DNA of 43,556 bases. It comes from Pseudomonadota bacterium. Lineage in GTDB: Bacteria > Myxococcota_A > Polyangia > GCA-2747355. Made by a program: the position numbers and the translations under genes. The notes beneath the pieces are model-generated. The model had not been told where the DNA came from, did no database searches, and was given only the letters and a program-made list of their open reading frames with translations. Each line of letters opens with the position of its first letter. Positions within the stretch are counted from its first letter, which is position 1. Location of the stretch: NCBI GenBank assembly GCA_002747355.1, contig PDPC01000040.1:1-43556 (forward strand), read 5' to 3'. Positions 24,310-31,759 of this stretch are shown here, piece by piece.

Positions 24310-27008
24310 TGCTCTGCGTCACCGGCAACGAAGCCGAGCTCGACGCGCTGGCGGCGCGCCTCTCGCGGCTGCCGACGGGGGCGCTGGCCGAGCTGCGCCT
24401 CGACGCCCTCGCGCCACATCAGCAGCAGGGGGCGCTAGCGCTGGTCCAGCGCTACGGGCCACGGCTCGTGGTCTGCTGCCGGCCGACGCGTCAGGGCGGG
24501 ACCTATGAGGGCGATGAGACCGAGCGGATCGCGTTGCTCGTGGAAGCCGCCAAAGCAGGCGCCGGGGTGATCGACGTCGAGGGCGACTGCGACGACGCCA
24601 CCCTCACCCGGCTACGCAGCGCCCTCGCCGTAGATGGCGCGCGGCTGCTTCTGAGCTGGCATGACGTCGAAGGGTGGCGACCGGAGCTGACGACGAGGCT
24701 GCGCGAGCTCGAGCGCCGCGACGTCGCGCTGACCAAGCTGGCGGTGGCCTTCGACGAGCCGGCGAACCTCTCGAGCCTGCTCGAGCTCTCGGCCAAGCTA
24801 GACAAGCCCTCGGTGCTGCTCGGGATGGGCGCCGCGGGGCGCCTCTCACGGACACGCTATCGACGCTTCGGCTCGCCCTGGACCTACGTCTGCGAGCAGG
24901 CGACGCGAGCGACGGCCCCGGGGCAGCTGACCCTCGAGGACGCGCAGGCGCTCGCCCTACCCGAGAGCAGCGACGCCCCCTTCCTCGCGCTGATCGGCGG
25001 CCCGAGCGTCGCCGCCTCGCCTGGACCGACGATCTACAACGGCTGGTTTCGTCTTCGAGGCCTGCCCTGGGCCTACCACGCGATCGAGACCGCAGAGCCT
25101 CCCCGCTGCGTGGCGCTGCTTGCTCAGCTCGGGGCGCTGGGGGTCTCGGTGACGATGCCGCATAAGCTCGCCGCGTTGGCGCTCGCCGACGAGGTCGATC
25201 CCAGCGCGAGGGAGGCCGGCGCGGCCAACACGCTGGTCTTCGACGCGGGCAAGACGCGAGCTTTCAACACCGACATCGTCGGCGTCCGCGAGCCGCTGGC
25301 GAGCGCCGTGGTGGCGATGAACGCAACGCGGGCGCTGGTCCTTGGCGCCGGCGGCGCAGCGCGCGCAGCGCTGCTCGCGTGCCGCGAGCTCGGGCTGCAG
25401 GTCAGCTGCGCTGCCCGGCGACCGGAGCAAGCCGCGGCGCTCGGGGTCTTTGCGATCCCATGGGATCAACGGCACGCCGTGACCGCGGACGTGCTGATCA
25501 ACGCGACGGCTCTCGGGGGTCCACGATCGCCCTGGCCAGACAGGCCAATCACGGCCGCGGTGGTCTTCGACCTGGCGCTCTCTCGCCACCCCTCCAAGCT
25601 GCTGCAGGAGGCGCGAGACGCCCGAGCGACGCACATCGATGCCGGCGAAATGTGGGTCGCGCAGGGGGTCGCGCAGCTGCGGCTGTTTTCTCGCGCGGCT
25701 GAAGGCGACGCCGCCCATGCTCTCGCCAACGTGAGCGCGGATGAGCTAGTCTCCCTGCGAGCCGCGCCGAGTGCGCCATCGAGCCTCGACATGAACGCCC
25801 TGACGCTCCCCTGCCCTGGCAGCAAGAGCATCACGCAGCGCGCGCTGCTGATCGCCGCACTCTCGACCTCTAGCCAAGCGGTGACGTTGCGCGGCGCCCT
25901 CGCCTGCGACGACAGCCATCACCTCAGCGCTCTGCTGCGAGCCTTGGGCGGGGAGGTCACGTGGCGCGGCGACGTCGTACGCGTACAGCCGCTGGGCGTG
26001 CTCGAGAGGCCTAAGGGGCCGCTGATGCTAGGCAACGCGGGCACCGCCGTGCGCTTCGGCAGCTGCCTGTCGGCGCTGATCGACGGCGAGCTGCTGATCG
26101 ATGGCGACGCCCGGATGCGCCAGAGGCCGCTGGGGCCGCTGCTGACGGCGCTCGAGACCCTCGGCGTGGCGGTCGACGAGCGCGGGGCGGCCGGCTGTCC
26201 GCCGGTAGCCTTGCGCGGGCCGGCGCGGACGACGACGACGACACTACATCTTGACGCCTCGCTCTCGAGCCAATACGCCAGCGGGCTCTTGCTGATGGCG
26301 CCGCGCCTTGAGGCGCCGTTGACCTTGAAGCTCGAGGGCGCGCAGGTCTCTCGCCCCTTCCTCGAGATGACCGTGATGATGCTGCAGCGGGCCGGCGTCG
26401 ATGTGCGCTGGCGCGACGATAGGACGCTGGTGGTACGACCGACGCCCTATCGCGTTGACGACCTGACGATCGAGGCCGATTGGTCGGCGGCAGCGTTTCT
26501 CCTCGGCGCGGGCTGGCTCCGTGGTGTCGTGGTCGCGATCGACAACCTCGAGCCGCCCACGCGTTCGCTGCAGGGCGACGCTGTCTTCGCCGAGCAGCTT
26601 CAGACGCTCTCGCGGCCCGGCACACGGACCTTCAACCTCGAAGGCACACCCGATCTGATCGCGCCGCTGGCCGCCCTGGCGCTCTTCGCGGAAGGCAAAA
26701 CGATGATCACCGGCGTCGCCCACGCGCGGCAAAAGGAATGTGATCGAGTCGCCGTGCTCGCGCGGGAGCTCTCGCGCCTCGGCGCGACGATCGACGCGCG
26801 CGAGGATGGCCTCGCGATCGAGCCCCTGCCGCCAGCGCTGCGCGACGCGAGCGCCGAAGGGCTCTTACTCTGCGCCGAAGACGACCACCGGATGGCGATG
26901 GCCTTTGGCCTCTGCGCTCTGCGACGCCGTGGGCTGCAGATCGACAACCCCAGCTGCGTGAGCAAGTCCTTTCCCGACTTCTGGTCGACTTGGGAGCTGC
27001 TCGCGTGA
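24309..27008 (+). CDS. Trifunctional AroD-AroE-AroA fusion
   Basis: One 899-residue ORF holds three enzymes. Residues 1-220: type I dehydroquinate dehydratase, with AELRLDAL, catalytic His118 (LSWHD), Schiff-base Lys143 (TKLAVAF) and LGMGAAGRLSR. Residues 225-485: shikimate dehydrogenase, with VSVTMPHKL (catalytic Lys), FNTDIVGV (Asp), the NADP loop VLGAGGAARAAL and the C-terminal WVAQGVAQLRLF. Residues 495-899: EPSP synthase, with PGSKSITQRALLIAAL, LGNAGTAVRF, GTPDLIAPLAALAL, RQKECDRVAVL, EDDHRMAMAF and SKSFPDFW. All three look catalytically intact, except that the shikimate-binding SxS motif of AroE reads SPG. GTG 24309 overlaps the aroB stop by one base. The order D-E-A differs from the fungal AROM order B-A-K-D-E. 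The end overlaps aroK by 4 bp. Confidence 0.93.
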   Translation: MLCVTGNEAELDALAARLSRLPTGALAELRLDALAPHQQQGALALVQRYGPRLVVCCRPTRQGGTYEGDETERIALLVEAAKAGAGVIDVEGDCDDATLTRLRSALAVDGARLLLSWHDVEGWRPELTTRLRELERRDVALTKLAVAFDEPANLSSLLELSAKLDKPSVLLGMGAAGRLSRTRYRRFGSPWTYVCEQATRATAPGQLTLEDAQALALPESSDAPFLALIGGPSVAASPGPTIYNGWFRLRGLPWAYHAIETAEPPRCVALLAQLGALGVSVTMPHKLAALALADEVDPSAREAGAANTLVFDAGKTRAFNTDIVGVREPLASAVVAMNATRALVLGAGGAARAALLACRELGLQVSCAARRPEQAAALGVFAIPWDQRHAVTADVLINATALGGPRSPWPDRPITAAVVFDLALSRHPSKLLQEARDARATHIDAGEMWVAQGVAQLRLFSRAAEGDAAHALANVSADELVSLRAAPSAPSSLDMNALTLPCPGSKSITQRALLIAALSTSSQAVTLRGALACDDSHHLSALLRALGGEVTWRGDVVRVQPLGVLERPKGPLMLGNAGTAVRFGSCLSALIDGELLIDGDARMRQRPLGPLLTALETLGVAVDERGAAGCPPVALRGPARTTTTTLHLDASLSSQYASGLLLMAPRLEAPLTLKLEGAQVSRPFLEMTVMMLQRAGVDVRWRDDRTLVVRPTPYRVDDLTIEADWSAAAFLLGAGWLRGVVVAIDNLEPPTRSLQGDAVFAEQLQTLSRPGTRTFNLEGTPDLIAPLAALALFAEGKTMITGVAHARQKECDRVAVLARELSRLGATIDAREDGLAIEPLPPALRDASAEGLLLCAEDDHRMAMAFGLCALRRRGLQIDNPSCVSKSFPDFWSTWELLA

Positions 27009-27562
27009 GCGTGAGGGAGCGGACCTTCGGGCCCGTGCTGGTCGGTCTGCGAGGCTCGGGCAAGAGCAGCCTCTCTGGCCCCCTCGCCGCCGGCCTCGGC
27101 CTCACCGCTGTCGACGCAGACGACGAGCTCTGCGCCCGCGTTGGCTGCAGCATCGCGGAGCTGATCGCCCGCGAGGGCGAGGTGGGCTTTCGAGGACGCG
27201 AGCGGGCGCTGCTGCTCGACGAGCTCTTGCCACGTCGAGGCATCGTGCTCGCCACGGGTGGCGGCGCGGTGCTGCACGAGGTGGTGCGGCGCGAGCTGCG
27301 CGGCCGTGTCACCCTGTGGCTGACGGCGCCGGTGACCACGTTGGCGCGACGGATCGAGGGCTCGACCGCGAGCGCAGAGATGAGACCACGACTGGCCGAC
27401 CACAGCGCCGTGATCGACGAGCTGGAGGCGATGTGGCGTCATCGCGCGCCGCTCTACCGCGAGGTCGCCTCCGTCGAGCTGTCGACCGAGGGCGTCGACC
27501 TCGCGGCGTTGACCGCTCGCGCTGTGGACTGCTTTCACCACCACACGAGAGGAGCGCGATGA
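27005..27562 (+). CDS. aroK: Shikimate kinase
   Basis: 185 residues. It phosphorylates shikimate at O3 with ATP. The P-loop GLRGSGKSS is near the N-terminus, followed by DADDELCARVG (shikimate-binding Asp), EGEVGFRGRERALL (the conserved F-R...E), ATGGGAVL and the lid arginine region MRPRLADHS. The start GTG overlaps the fusion-gene stop (GTGA), and its own stop overlaps the aroC ATG (ATGA), so the gene is tightly coupled on both sides. It supplies the substrate for the AroA domain upstream. Confidence 0.93.
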   Translation: MSVRERTFGPVLVGLRGSGKSSLSGPLAAGLGLTAVDADDELCARVGCSIAELIAREGEVGFRGRERALLLDELLPRRGIVLATGGGAVLHEVVRRELRGRVTLWLTAPVTTLARRIEGSTASAEMRPRLADHSAVIDELEAMWRHRAPLYREVASVELSTEGVDLAALTARAVDCFHHHTRGAR

Positions 27563-28881
27563 GCGCGAACACCTTCGGCCAGCGCTACCGCGTGACCAGC
27601 TTCGGCGAGAGCCACGGCCCGGCGGTGGGTGTGGTGATCGACGGCCTGCGCCCTGGGATCCCGATCGACCTCGAGGCCGTGCAACGCGAGCTCGATCGTC
27701 GCCGCCCCGGGCGGAGCGCGCTGTCGAGCCCGCGTAACGAGGCCGATCGGCTCGAGGTCCTCTCGGGGGTCTTCGAGGGCAAGACCACCGGCGCGCCGAT
27801 CGCGATCGTGGTCCGCAACGCCGATCCCAAGTCTCAGCATTACGACACGCTGAGAGCGCTCTTTCGCCCTGGTCACGCCGACTACACCTTCTTTGCCAAA
27901 TACGGCATCCGCGACTACCGCGGCGGCGGACGAAGCTCCGGTCGCGAGACGGTCTCACGGGTCGCCGCCGGCGCGATCGCGCGACAGCTCCTCGCAGAGC
28001 GCGGTGTGCGGATCCGCGGTCACGTCGTGCGCATCGGCGAGGTCTCGGCGCCAAGCTACGGAGAGCGCGACGGCCAGCTCGATGACGCACAGACCGAGGC
28101 AACCCCGACCCGCTGTGCTGACGCTGAGGCCGCGGCGCAGATGGAACAGGGTGTGCTCGCCGCGCGCAAAGAAGGAGACTCCCTCGGCGGCGTGGTCGAG
28201 GTCATCGCCGAGGGTGTGCCCGCCGGTTGGGGCGATCCGGTCTACGCCAAGCTCGACGCGCAGATCGCCTCGGCGATGGTCTCCATCGGCGCCGTGAAAG
28301 GTGTAGAGTTCGGCGCTGGCTTTGCCCTGACGCCGCGGCGCGGCTCCGAGAGCAACGACGCGCTGCTGCCTGGCGACGGGGCTGGCCTCCCCCCACGCTT
28401 CGCCTCCAACCACATGGGCGGCGTCCTTGGTGGGATCTCAAGCGGACAACCGATCATCTGCCGGCTCGCGATCAAGCCGACGTCCTCCATCCGCCACGAA
28501 CAGCAGACCATCACCACGACAGGAGAGGCGACGACGGTGCGCGTGCCGGGACGCCACGATCCCTGCATCTGCCCGCGGGTCGTCCCGGTAGCCGAGGCGA
28601 TGATGGCGCTGGTGCTCTGCGACGCCTACCTGGCTCAGCAAGCGCTCTCCGAGGCTGATGAGCGCGACGGCGACCTCGCTGCCGAGCTGGCCAGCTGCGA
28701 GGCGGAGCTGCTGGCGCTGCTGGCGCGCCATCGCGAGCTCAGCTCTCGTGGCGAGGTCACCGGTGACGCCCGCGAGGCGCTCTTGGGCGCACGCCGCGCC
28801 ACCGCCGCAGAGCTCAACCTCAACCTCGATCCCGAGGTCTTCGATCGCCTGCTTGCGCAGCTTCTCGAAGAGGACGCCTGA
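27559..28881 (+). CDS. aroC: Chorismate synthase with C-terminal helical extension
   Basis: 440 residues, about 75 more than the family norm of about 360. The core (1-365) is standard FMN-dependent chorismate synthase: FGESHGPAVGVVIDG, RRPGRSALSSPRNEAD, GRSSGRETVSRVAAGAIAR, SNHMGGVLGGISSGQP, RVPGRHDPCICPRVVPVAEAM (family signatures). The extension (about 366-440) is helical; ELLALLARHREL and LNLDPEVFDRLLAQLLEED resemble helices 1 and 3 of AroQ chorismate mutases, but the catalytic Arg/Lys positions do not line up. GAGGAG precedes the ATG. It ends the aromatic operon and is followed by a hairpin shared with the convergent fli operon. Confidence 0.95.
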   Translation: MSANTFGQRYRVTSFGESHGPAVGVVIDGLRPGIPIDLEAVQRELDRRRPGRSALSSPRNEADRLEVLSGVFEGKTTGAPIAIVVRNADPKSQHYDTLRALFRPGHADYTFFAKYGIRDYRGGGRSSGRETVSRVAAGAIARQLLAERGVRIRGHVVRIGEVSAPSYGERDGQLDDAQTEATPTRCADAEAAAQMEQGVLAARKEGDSLGGVVEVIAEGVPAGWGDPVYAKLDAQIASAMVSIGAVKGVEFGAGFALTPRRGSESNDALLPGDGAGLPPRFASNHMGGVLGGISSGQPIICRLAIKPTSSIRHEQQTITTTGEATTVRVPGRHDPCICPRVVPVAEAMMALVLCDAYLAQQALSEADERDGDLAAELASCEAELLALLARHRELSSRGEVTGDAREALLGARRATAAELNLNLDPEVFDRLLAQLLEEDA

Positions 28882-28887
28882 TCATCG

Positions 28888-28926
28888 GCTCATCGTGCGT
28901 GACACACGCCCGGCGGCGCGATGAGC
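28888..28926. terminator. Bidirectional terminator-like hairpin between aroC and fliR
   Basis: GCTCATCG (28888-28895) pairs exactly with CGATGAGC (28919-28926). The loop contains a second small stem (GCGTG-ACA-CACGC). It lies between the convergent stops of aroC (28881) and fliR (28958), a fitting place for a shared transcript end. There is no T-run on either side. Confidence 0.5.
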
Positions 28927-28957
28927 GAAGGTCGCCCTGCTCGCCGCCCAACGTTGT

Positions 28958-29776
28958 TCAGGGCGCGGCCAAAAGCCCCATCGCGCGCTCGAGCTGCGCG
29001 AGTCCCTGCTCGAGGCTGTAGGGTAGCACGGTGGCCACACCACCTACCGCGATGATCAACACGGCGATCCCCAGCAGCGCCTTGGCCGGCATCGCCAAGA
29101 AGAACACATTCAGCTGGGGGGCGAAGCGGTTGACCCAACCCAGGGTGATATCGGTGAGCAGCAGCGCCGCGATCACCGGCGCCGCGAGGCTGACCGCGAG
29201 CAGGATCAGCTCGCCGCTGAGCTTGGCGCAGAGCAGCGCGAAGGCGCCGAGCGAGCGCACGGAGGGGAAGACGTCGATCGGCAGCGCCTGATAGGACCCA
29301 CCGATCGCCATCAGCAGCAGACGATGACCGCCCAAGGCGATGAAGAGCACCAGCGCGAGCTGAAAGAAGAGCACGCCAAGGGTCGTGCTCTTGGCGCCGG
29401 TCTGGGGCACGAGCACCTGTGAGTTGGACGCGCCGCGAGCTGTATCGGCGAGAAAGCCCGCCGAGGCGGCGGCATGAAAGACCAACGAGACGAGAAAGCC
29501 CAACGCCGCGCCGATCAGCGCCTCTTTGACGATCACGGCCAGCACCACGGGGAGCCCTCCAGCGGCGACCGTCGTGGCGGCGGGGACGAGCTGCGGATAG
29601 ACCAAGAGCGCCAGCAAAAACGCCAGCGGCACCTTGATCAGCACCGGCACCAGGCGCCCCCCGGGGAAAGGCGCGAGCCAGAGGATCGGCGCCAGCCGCG
29701 CCAGCGCCGCGGCGAAGACCACCAGCGCCGCGGCGGGCGGCACGCCAAGCAGCTTACCTGCAAGCTCCGCCACCAT
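28958..29776 (-). CDS. fliR: Flagellar export protein FliR (SctT family)
   Basis: 272 residues with about six hydrophobic helices. It is one of the three core channel proteins of the flagellar type III export gate. Family signs: ALARLAPILWLAPFPGGRLVPVLIKV near the N-terminus (usual R...P..... G....P...K), KEALIGAALGFLVSLVFHAAASAG, and LTDITLGWVNRFAPQLNVFFLAMPAK, matching the conserved D..LG...R..PQ.NvF...mP.K. It starts 6 bp after the fliQ stop. The presence of fliO upstream indicates a flagellar rather than injectisome set. Confidence 0.92.
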   Translation of the reverse strand: MVAELAGKLLGVPPAAALVVFAAALARLAPILWLAPFPGGRLVPVLIKVPLAFLLALLVYPQLVPAATTVAAGGLPVVLAVIVKEALIGAALGFLVSLVFHAAASAGFLADTARGASNSQVLVPQTGAKSTTLGVLFFQLALVLFIALGGHRLLLMAIGGSYQALPIDVFPSVRSLGAFALLCAKLSGELILLAVSLAAPVIAALLLTDITLGWVNRFAPQLNVFFLAMPAKALLGIAVLIIAVGGVATVLPYSLEQGLAQLERAMGLLAAP

Positions 29777-29782
29777 CTGACG

Positions 29783-30049
29783 TCAACCGAAGGCCGAGAT
29801 ACCCAAAAACAGCGCGCGCGCGAAGCGCATCAAGTTCGCCCCCATCCACCCACCGGCCACCGCCAGCACCACCAGCACCATGACCAGCTTAGGCACGAAG
29901 GTCAGCGTCTGATCCTGAAGCTGCGTCGTGGCCTGAAAGAGACTCACCAGCAGCCCGATCGCCAAGCTCGCCAGCACCGCCGGCGCGCTGATCAAGAGCA
30001 CGAGGTAGAGCGCCTGCCGTGTGACCTCGAGGACATAGTCTTCGCTCAT
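29783..30049 (-). CDS. fliQ: Flagellar export protein FliQ (SctS family)
   Basis: 88 residues, two membrane helices, the usual size. MSEDYVLEVTRQALYLVLLI and GLLVSLFQATTQLQDQTLTF are characteristic, with the conserved QA..Q...QTL segment that lines the export gate. A Shine-Dalgarno GAGGAA precedes the ATG. It is 93 bp downstream of fliP and 6 bp upstream of fliR. Confidence 0.95.
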   Translation of the reverse strand: MSEDYVLEVTRQALYLVLLISAPAVLASLAIGLLVSLFQATTQLQDQTLTFVPKLVMVLVVLAVAGGWMGANLMRFARALFLGISAFG

Positions 30050-30142
30050 GTCGTTCCTCGAGCGAGCGCAACGTCGCGCGTTTTCGTGGGGGGCGCTCCG
30101 CTCGCCAGACTCGAAGAAGCCCTCGGGGCGCGAGACCTGAGG

Positions 30143-30982
30143 CTACGCATAAGAGAGCACCAAGCCTTGGGTGAGCAGCGCCCAGCCGTCGACGAGCACA
30201 AAGAGCAGCAGCTTGAACGGTAGCGAGACCGTCGTGGGCGAGAGCATGTGCATTCCTAGCGCCAAGAGCACGTTCGCCACGACCATGTCGATGATCAAAA
30301 AGGGCACGAAGATCAGAAAGCCGATCTTGAACGCGGCGGCGAGCTGCCCGATCACGAAGGCTGGCACGAGCACCAGCAGGTGGCGTTGGGAGACCAGCTT
30401 GGCCTGGGGCGCTGGCCAGAGACGCTTGGTCAGGCGCAGCATCAGAGCGCGGTCTCGCGGCGAGCTATGCTTCAACAAGAAGCGCCGCACGGGCTCACGC
30501 GCCGCGACAGCGGCGGCGAAGAGCTCCGAGGCCGAGCGGCCGGAGAGCAGCTGCGCAGAGCCTCCTTTCAGCTTGCCGTCCTTTTTCAGCGCCTCGTAGA
30601 TCTCCGCGCCGGTGGGCGCCATCACGTAGCCGGTGAGCACCACAGCGAGGCCGGTGATCACGATCGTCGGCGGCACCTGCGGCGTGCCGATCGCGCTGCG
30701 CAGGATCGACAGCACCACCGAGAACTTGATGAAGCTGGTGGTCATCACCAGTAAGAAGGGCAGCAGCGTCAGCCCGGCGAGGAGCAGCACCACCGAGACC
30801 GGGCTCGAGGCCAGGCCCCCCCCGTCCTGCGCGTATGCGATCTGCGGCGCGAGGAGCAGCCCCAGCGACACAGCCGTGGCTCTGAACGCGAGAGCCGCTC
30901 TAGGAGCACCGCCACAACGTCGTCGGGGCGGAGCCAGGTGCTGAGCTGCCGAGCTGATGCCGTAGCCGAAGAAGAGAGCCAT
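30143..30982 (-). CDS. fliP: Flagellar export protein FliP (SctR family)
   Basis: 279 residues from ATG 30982. FliP is the pentameric core of the export gate and, unlike FliQ and FliR, has a cleaved signal peptide: here TAVSLGLLLAPQIAYA. Conserved parts are LPFLLVMTTSFIKFSVVLSILRSAIGTPQVPP, the periplasmic segment EPVRRFLLKHSSPRD, VLVPAFVIGQLAAAFKIGF and LIIDMVVANVLLALGMHMLSPTTVSLPFKLLLFV, ending in a hydrophobic tail. About 30 residues precede the signal core; the first 8 (MALFFGYG) are encoded by the end of dispersed repeat family 2. No other in-frame ATG precedes the signal peptide. Confidence 0.93.
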   Translation of the reverse strand: MALFFGYGISSAAQHLAPPRRRCGGAPRAALAFRATAVSLGLLLAPQIAYAQDGGGLASSPVSVVLLLAGLTLLPFLLVMTTSFIKFSVVLSILRSAIGTPQVPPTIVITGLAVVLTGYVMAPTGAEIYEALKKDGKLKGGSAQLLSGRSASELFAAAVAAREPVRRFLLKHSSPRDRALMLRLTKRLWPAPQAKLVSQRHLLVLVPAFVIGQLAAAFKIGFLIFVPFLIIDMVVANVLLALGMHMLSPTTVSLPFKLLLFVLVDGWALLTQGLVLSYA

Positions 30983-31050
30983 ACGGGTGGTATGGCGAGC
31001 GTTCTGAGGTATCGAAAGCGGCCGGCCGTGCTGCGGCCGGCGATGGGAGG
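30961..31050 (-). repeat. Dispersed element family 2, copy 1
   Basis: The stretch shares with 33371-33460 the blocks GTAGCCGAAGA, TGGCGAGCGTTCTGAGG, GAAAGCGGCC and CCGGCGA.GGGAG (plus-strand sense) in the same order and spacing. It sits between fliO and fliP, genes that usually abut, and reaches into fliP. The apparent fliP ATG is at a position where the other copy has AGG. Boundaries are approximate. Confidence 0.8.
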
Positions 31051-31067
31051 AGTGTGGAGGGGTGCTC

Positions 31068-31532
31068 TTAGCTCTTCTCTGCATCATCCCCCTCCTGGGC
31101 GCTCTTGTCGTTGGTGGGAGGCTTGCGGCTTAGAACGCGAGCAAAGACCGTCGCGAAGCGCGGGCCTGCAGCGGTCGGAGTCTTGGTGTCCTCCTCTGGC
31201 GACGCGAGCTCTTCAGGCGTCAGCTCCGCGAGCAGGCTCAGCCCCTGCTCGGCGGCGCCAACCAAAAAGCAACGTGCGCCAACACGGACAACCCAGAGCG
31301 CCTTGCCGCTCCCTAGCGGACAGCGCTCGAGGACACGCACATGGGACGTGCGCGGTAGGCCCCCACCCAGGCGACGCAGGCCGAACCGCAGCAGGACATA
31401 GGCCAGCACACAGACCACCACCAGCGCCGCCAACATCCGCAAGAGCGCGCTGCCGTAGCCGCTGGGCAAGGCCTCCGGCGCCACCTTGGCTCCCTGCGCG
31501 AGCAGCAGCACCTCATATACGGCTGAGCTCAT
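31068..31532 (-). CDS. fliO: Flagellar biosynthesis protein FliO
   Basis: 154 residues. One membrane helix (ALLRMLAALVVVCVLAYVLLRF) is followed by a cytoplasmic domain with HVRVLERCPLGSGKALWVVRVGARCFLVGAAEQGLSLL, the FliO pattern of pLg..k.l.vV.vg.r.lLvG....g...L. The C-terminal tail is charged. FliO assists FliP assembly and is absent from injectisomes, so the fliOPQR set is flagellar. ATG 31532 was chosen because upstream in-frame residues are not FliO-like. No fliM/fliN is found upstream; the next gene is an unrelated lipoprotein. Confidence 0.8.
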   Translation of the reverse strand: MSSAVYEVLLLAQGAKVAPEALPSGYGSALLRMLAALVVVCVLAYVLLRFGLRRLGGGLPRTSHVRVLERCPLGSGKALWVVRVGARCFLVGAAEQGLSLLAELTPEELASPEEDTKTPTAAGPRFATVFARVLSRKPPTNDKSAQEGDDAEKS

Positions 31533-31659
31533 CCAAACCCTCGAGCACCTCGACCGTCGCCACCTCGCCACCCCGTGGTGGTGCGTGAATGCAGACACCG
31601 CGAAAGCGATCGTGGAGCCAATCGGTCAGACAAGCAGAAAGGAGACACCGTCGTCGGAC

Positions 31660-31686
31660 GCTATACGACCGACATATGGGTGTCAA
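31660..31686 (-). promoter_or_regulatory. Possible sigma-70 promoter for fliOPQR
   Basis: On the minus strand a perfect TTGACA (31686-31681) is followed after 15 bp by TATAGC (31665-31660). It lies about 130 bp upstream of fliO in the only gene-free stretch. The spacer is two bases shorter than ideal. Confidence 0.35.
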
Positions 31687-31759
31687 TGCGGTGAGAAAAG
31701 GGGAGCGCGAAGGCGGGGAGGTAAGCGTGCCAGCGCAGATGGATGCCCTTCCTTCAGAG

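Noticed and set aside
26600-28102. Long minus-strand open frame of 500 codons across aroA, aroK and aroC
   Set aside because: It is antisense to three recognised genes with intact motifs, is Arg/Ser/Ala-rich and has no domain; typical shadow frame of GC-rich DNA.
28958-31532. Type III secretion injectisome (sctRST)
   Set aside because: A FliO-like gene heads the set, and no needle, translocon or secretin genes are seen, so a flagellar assignment is more likely.
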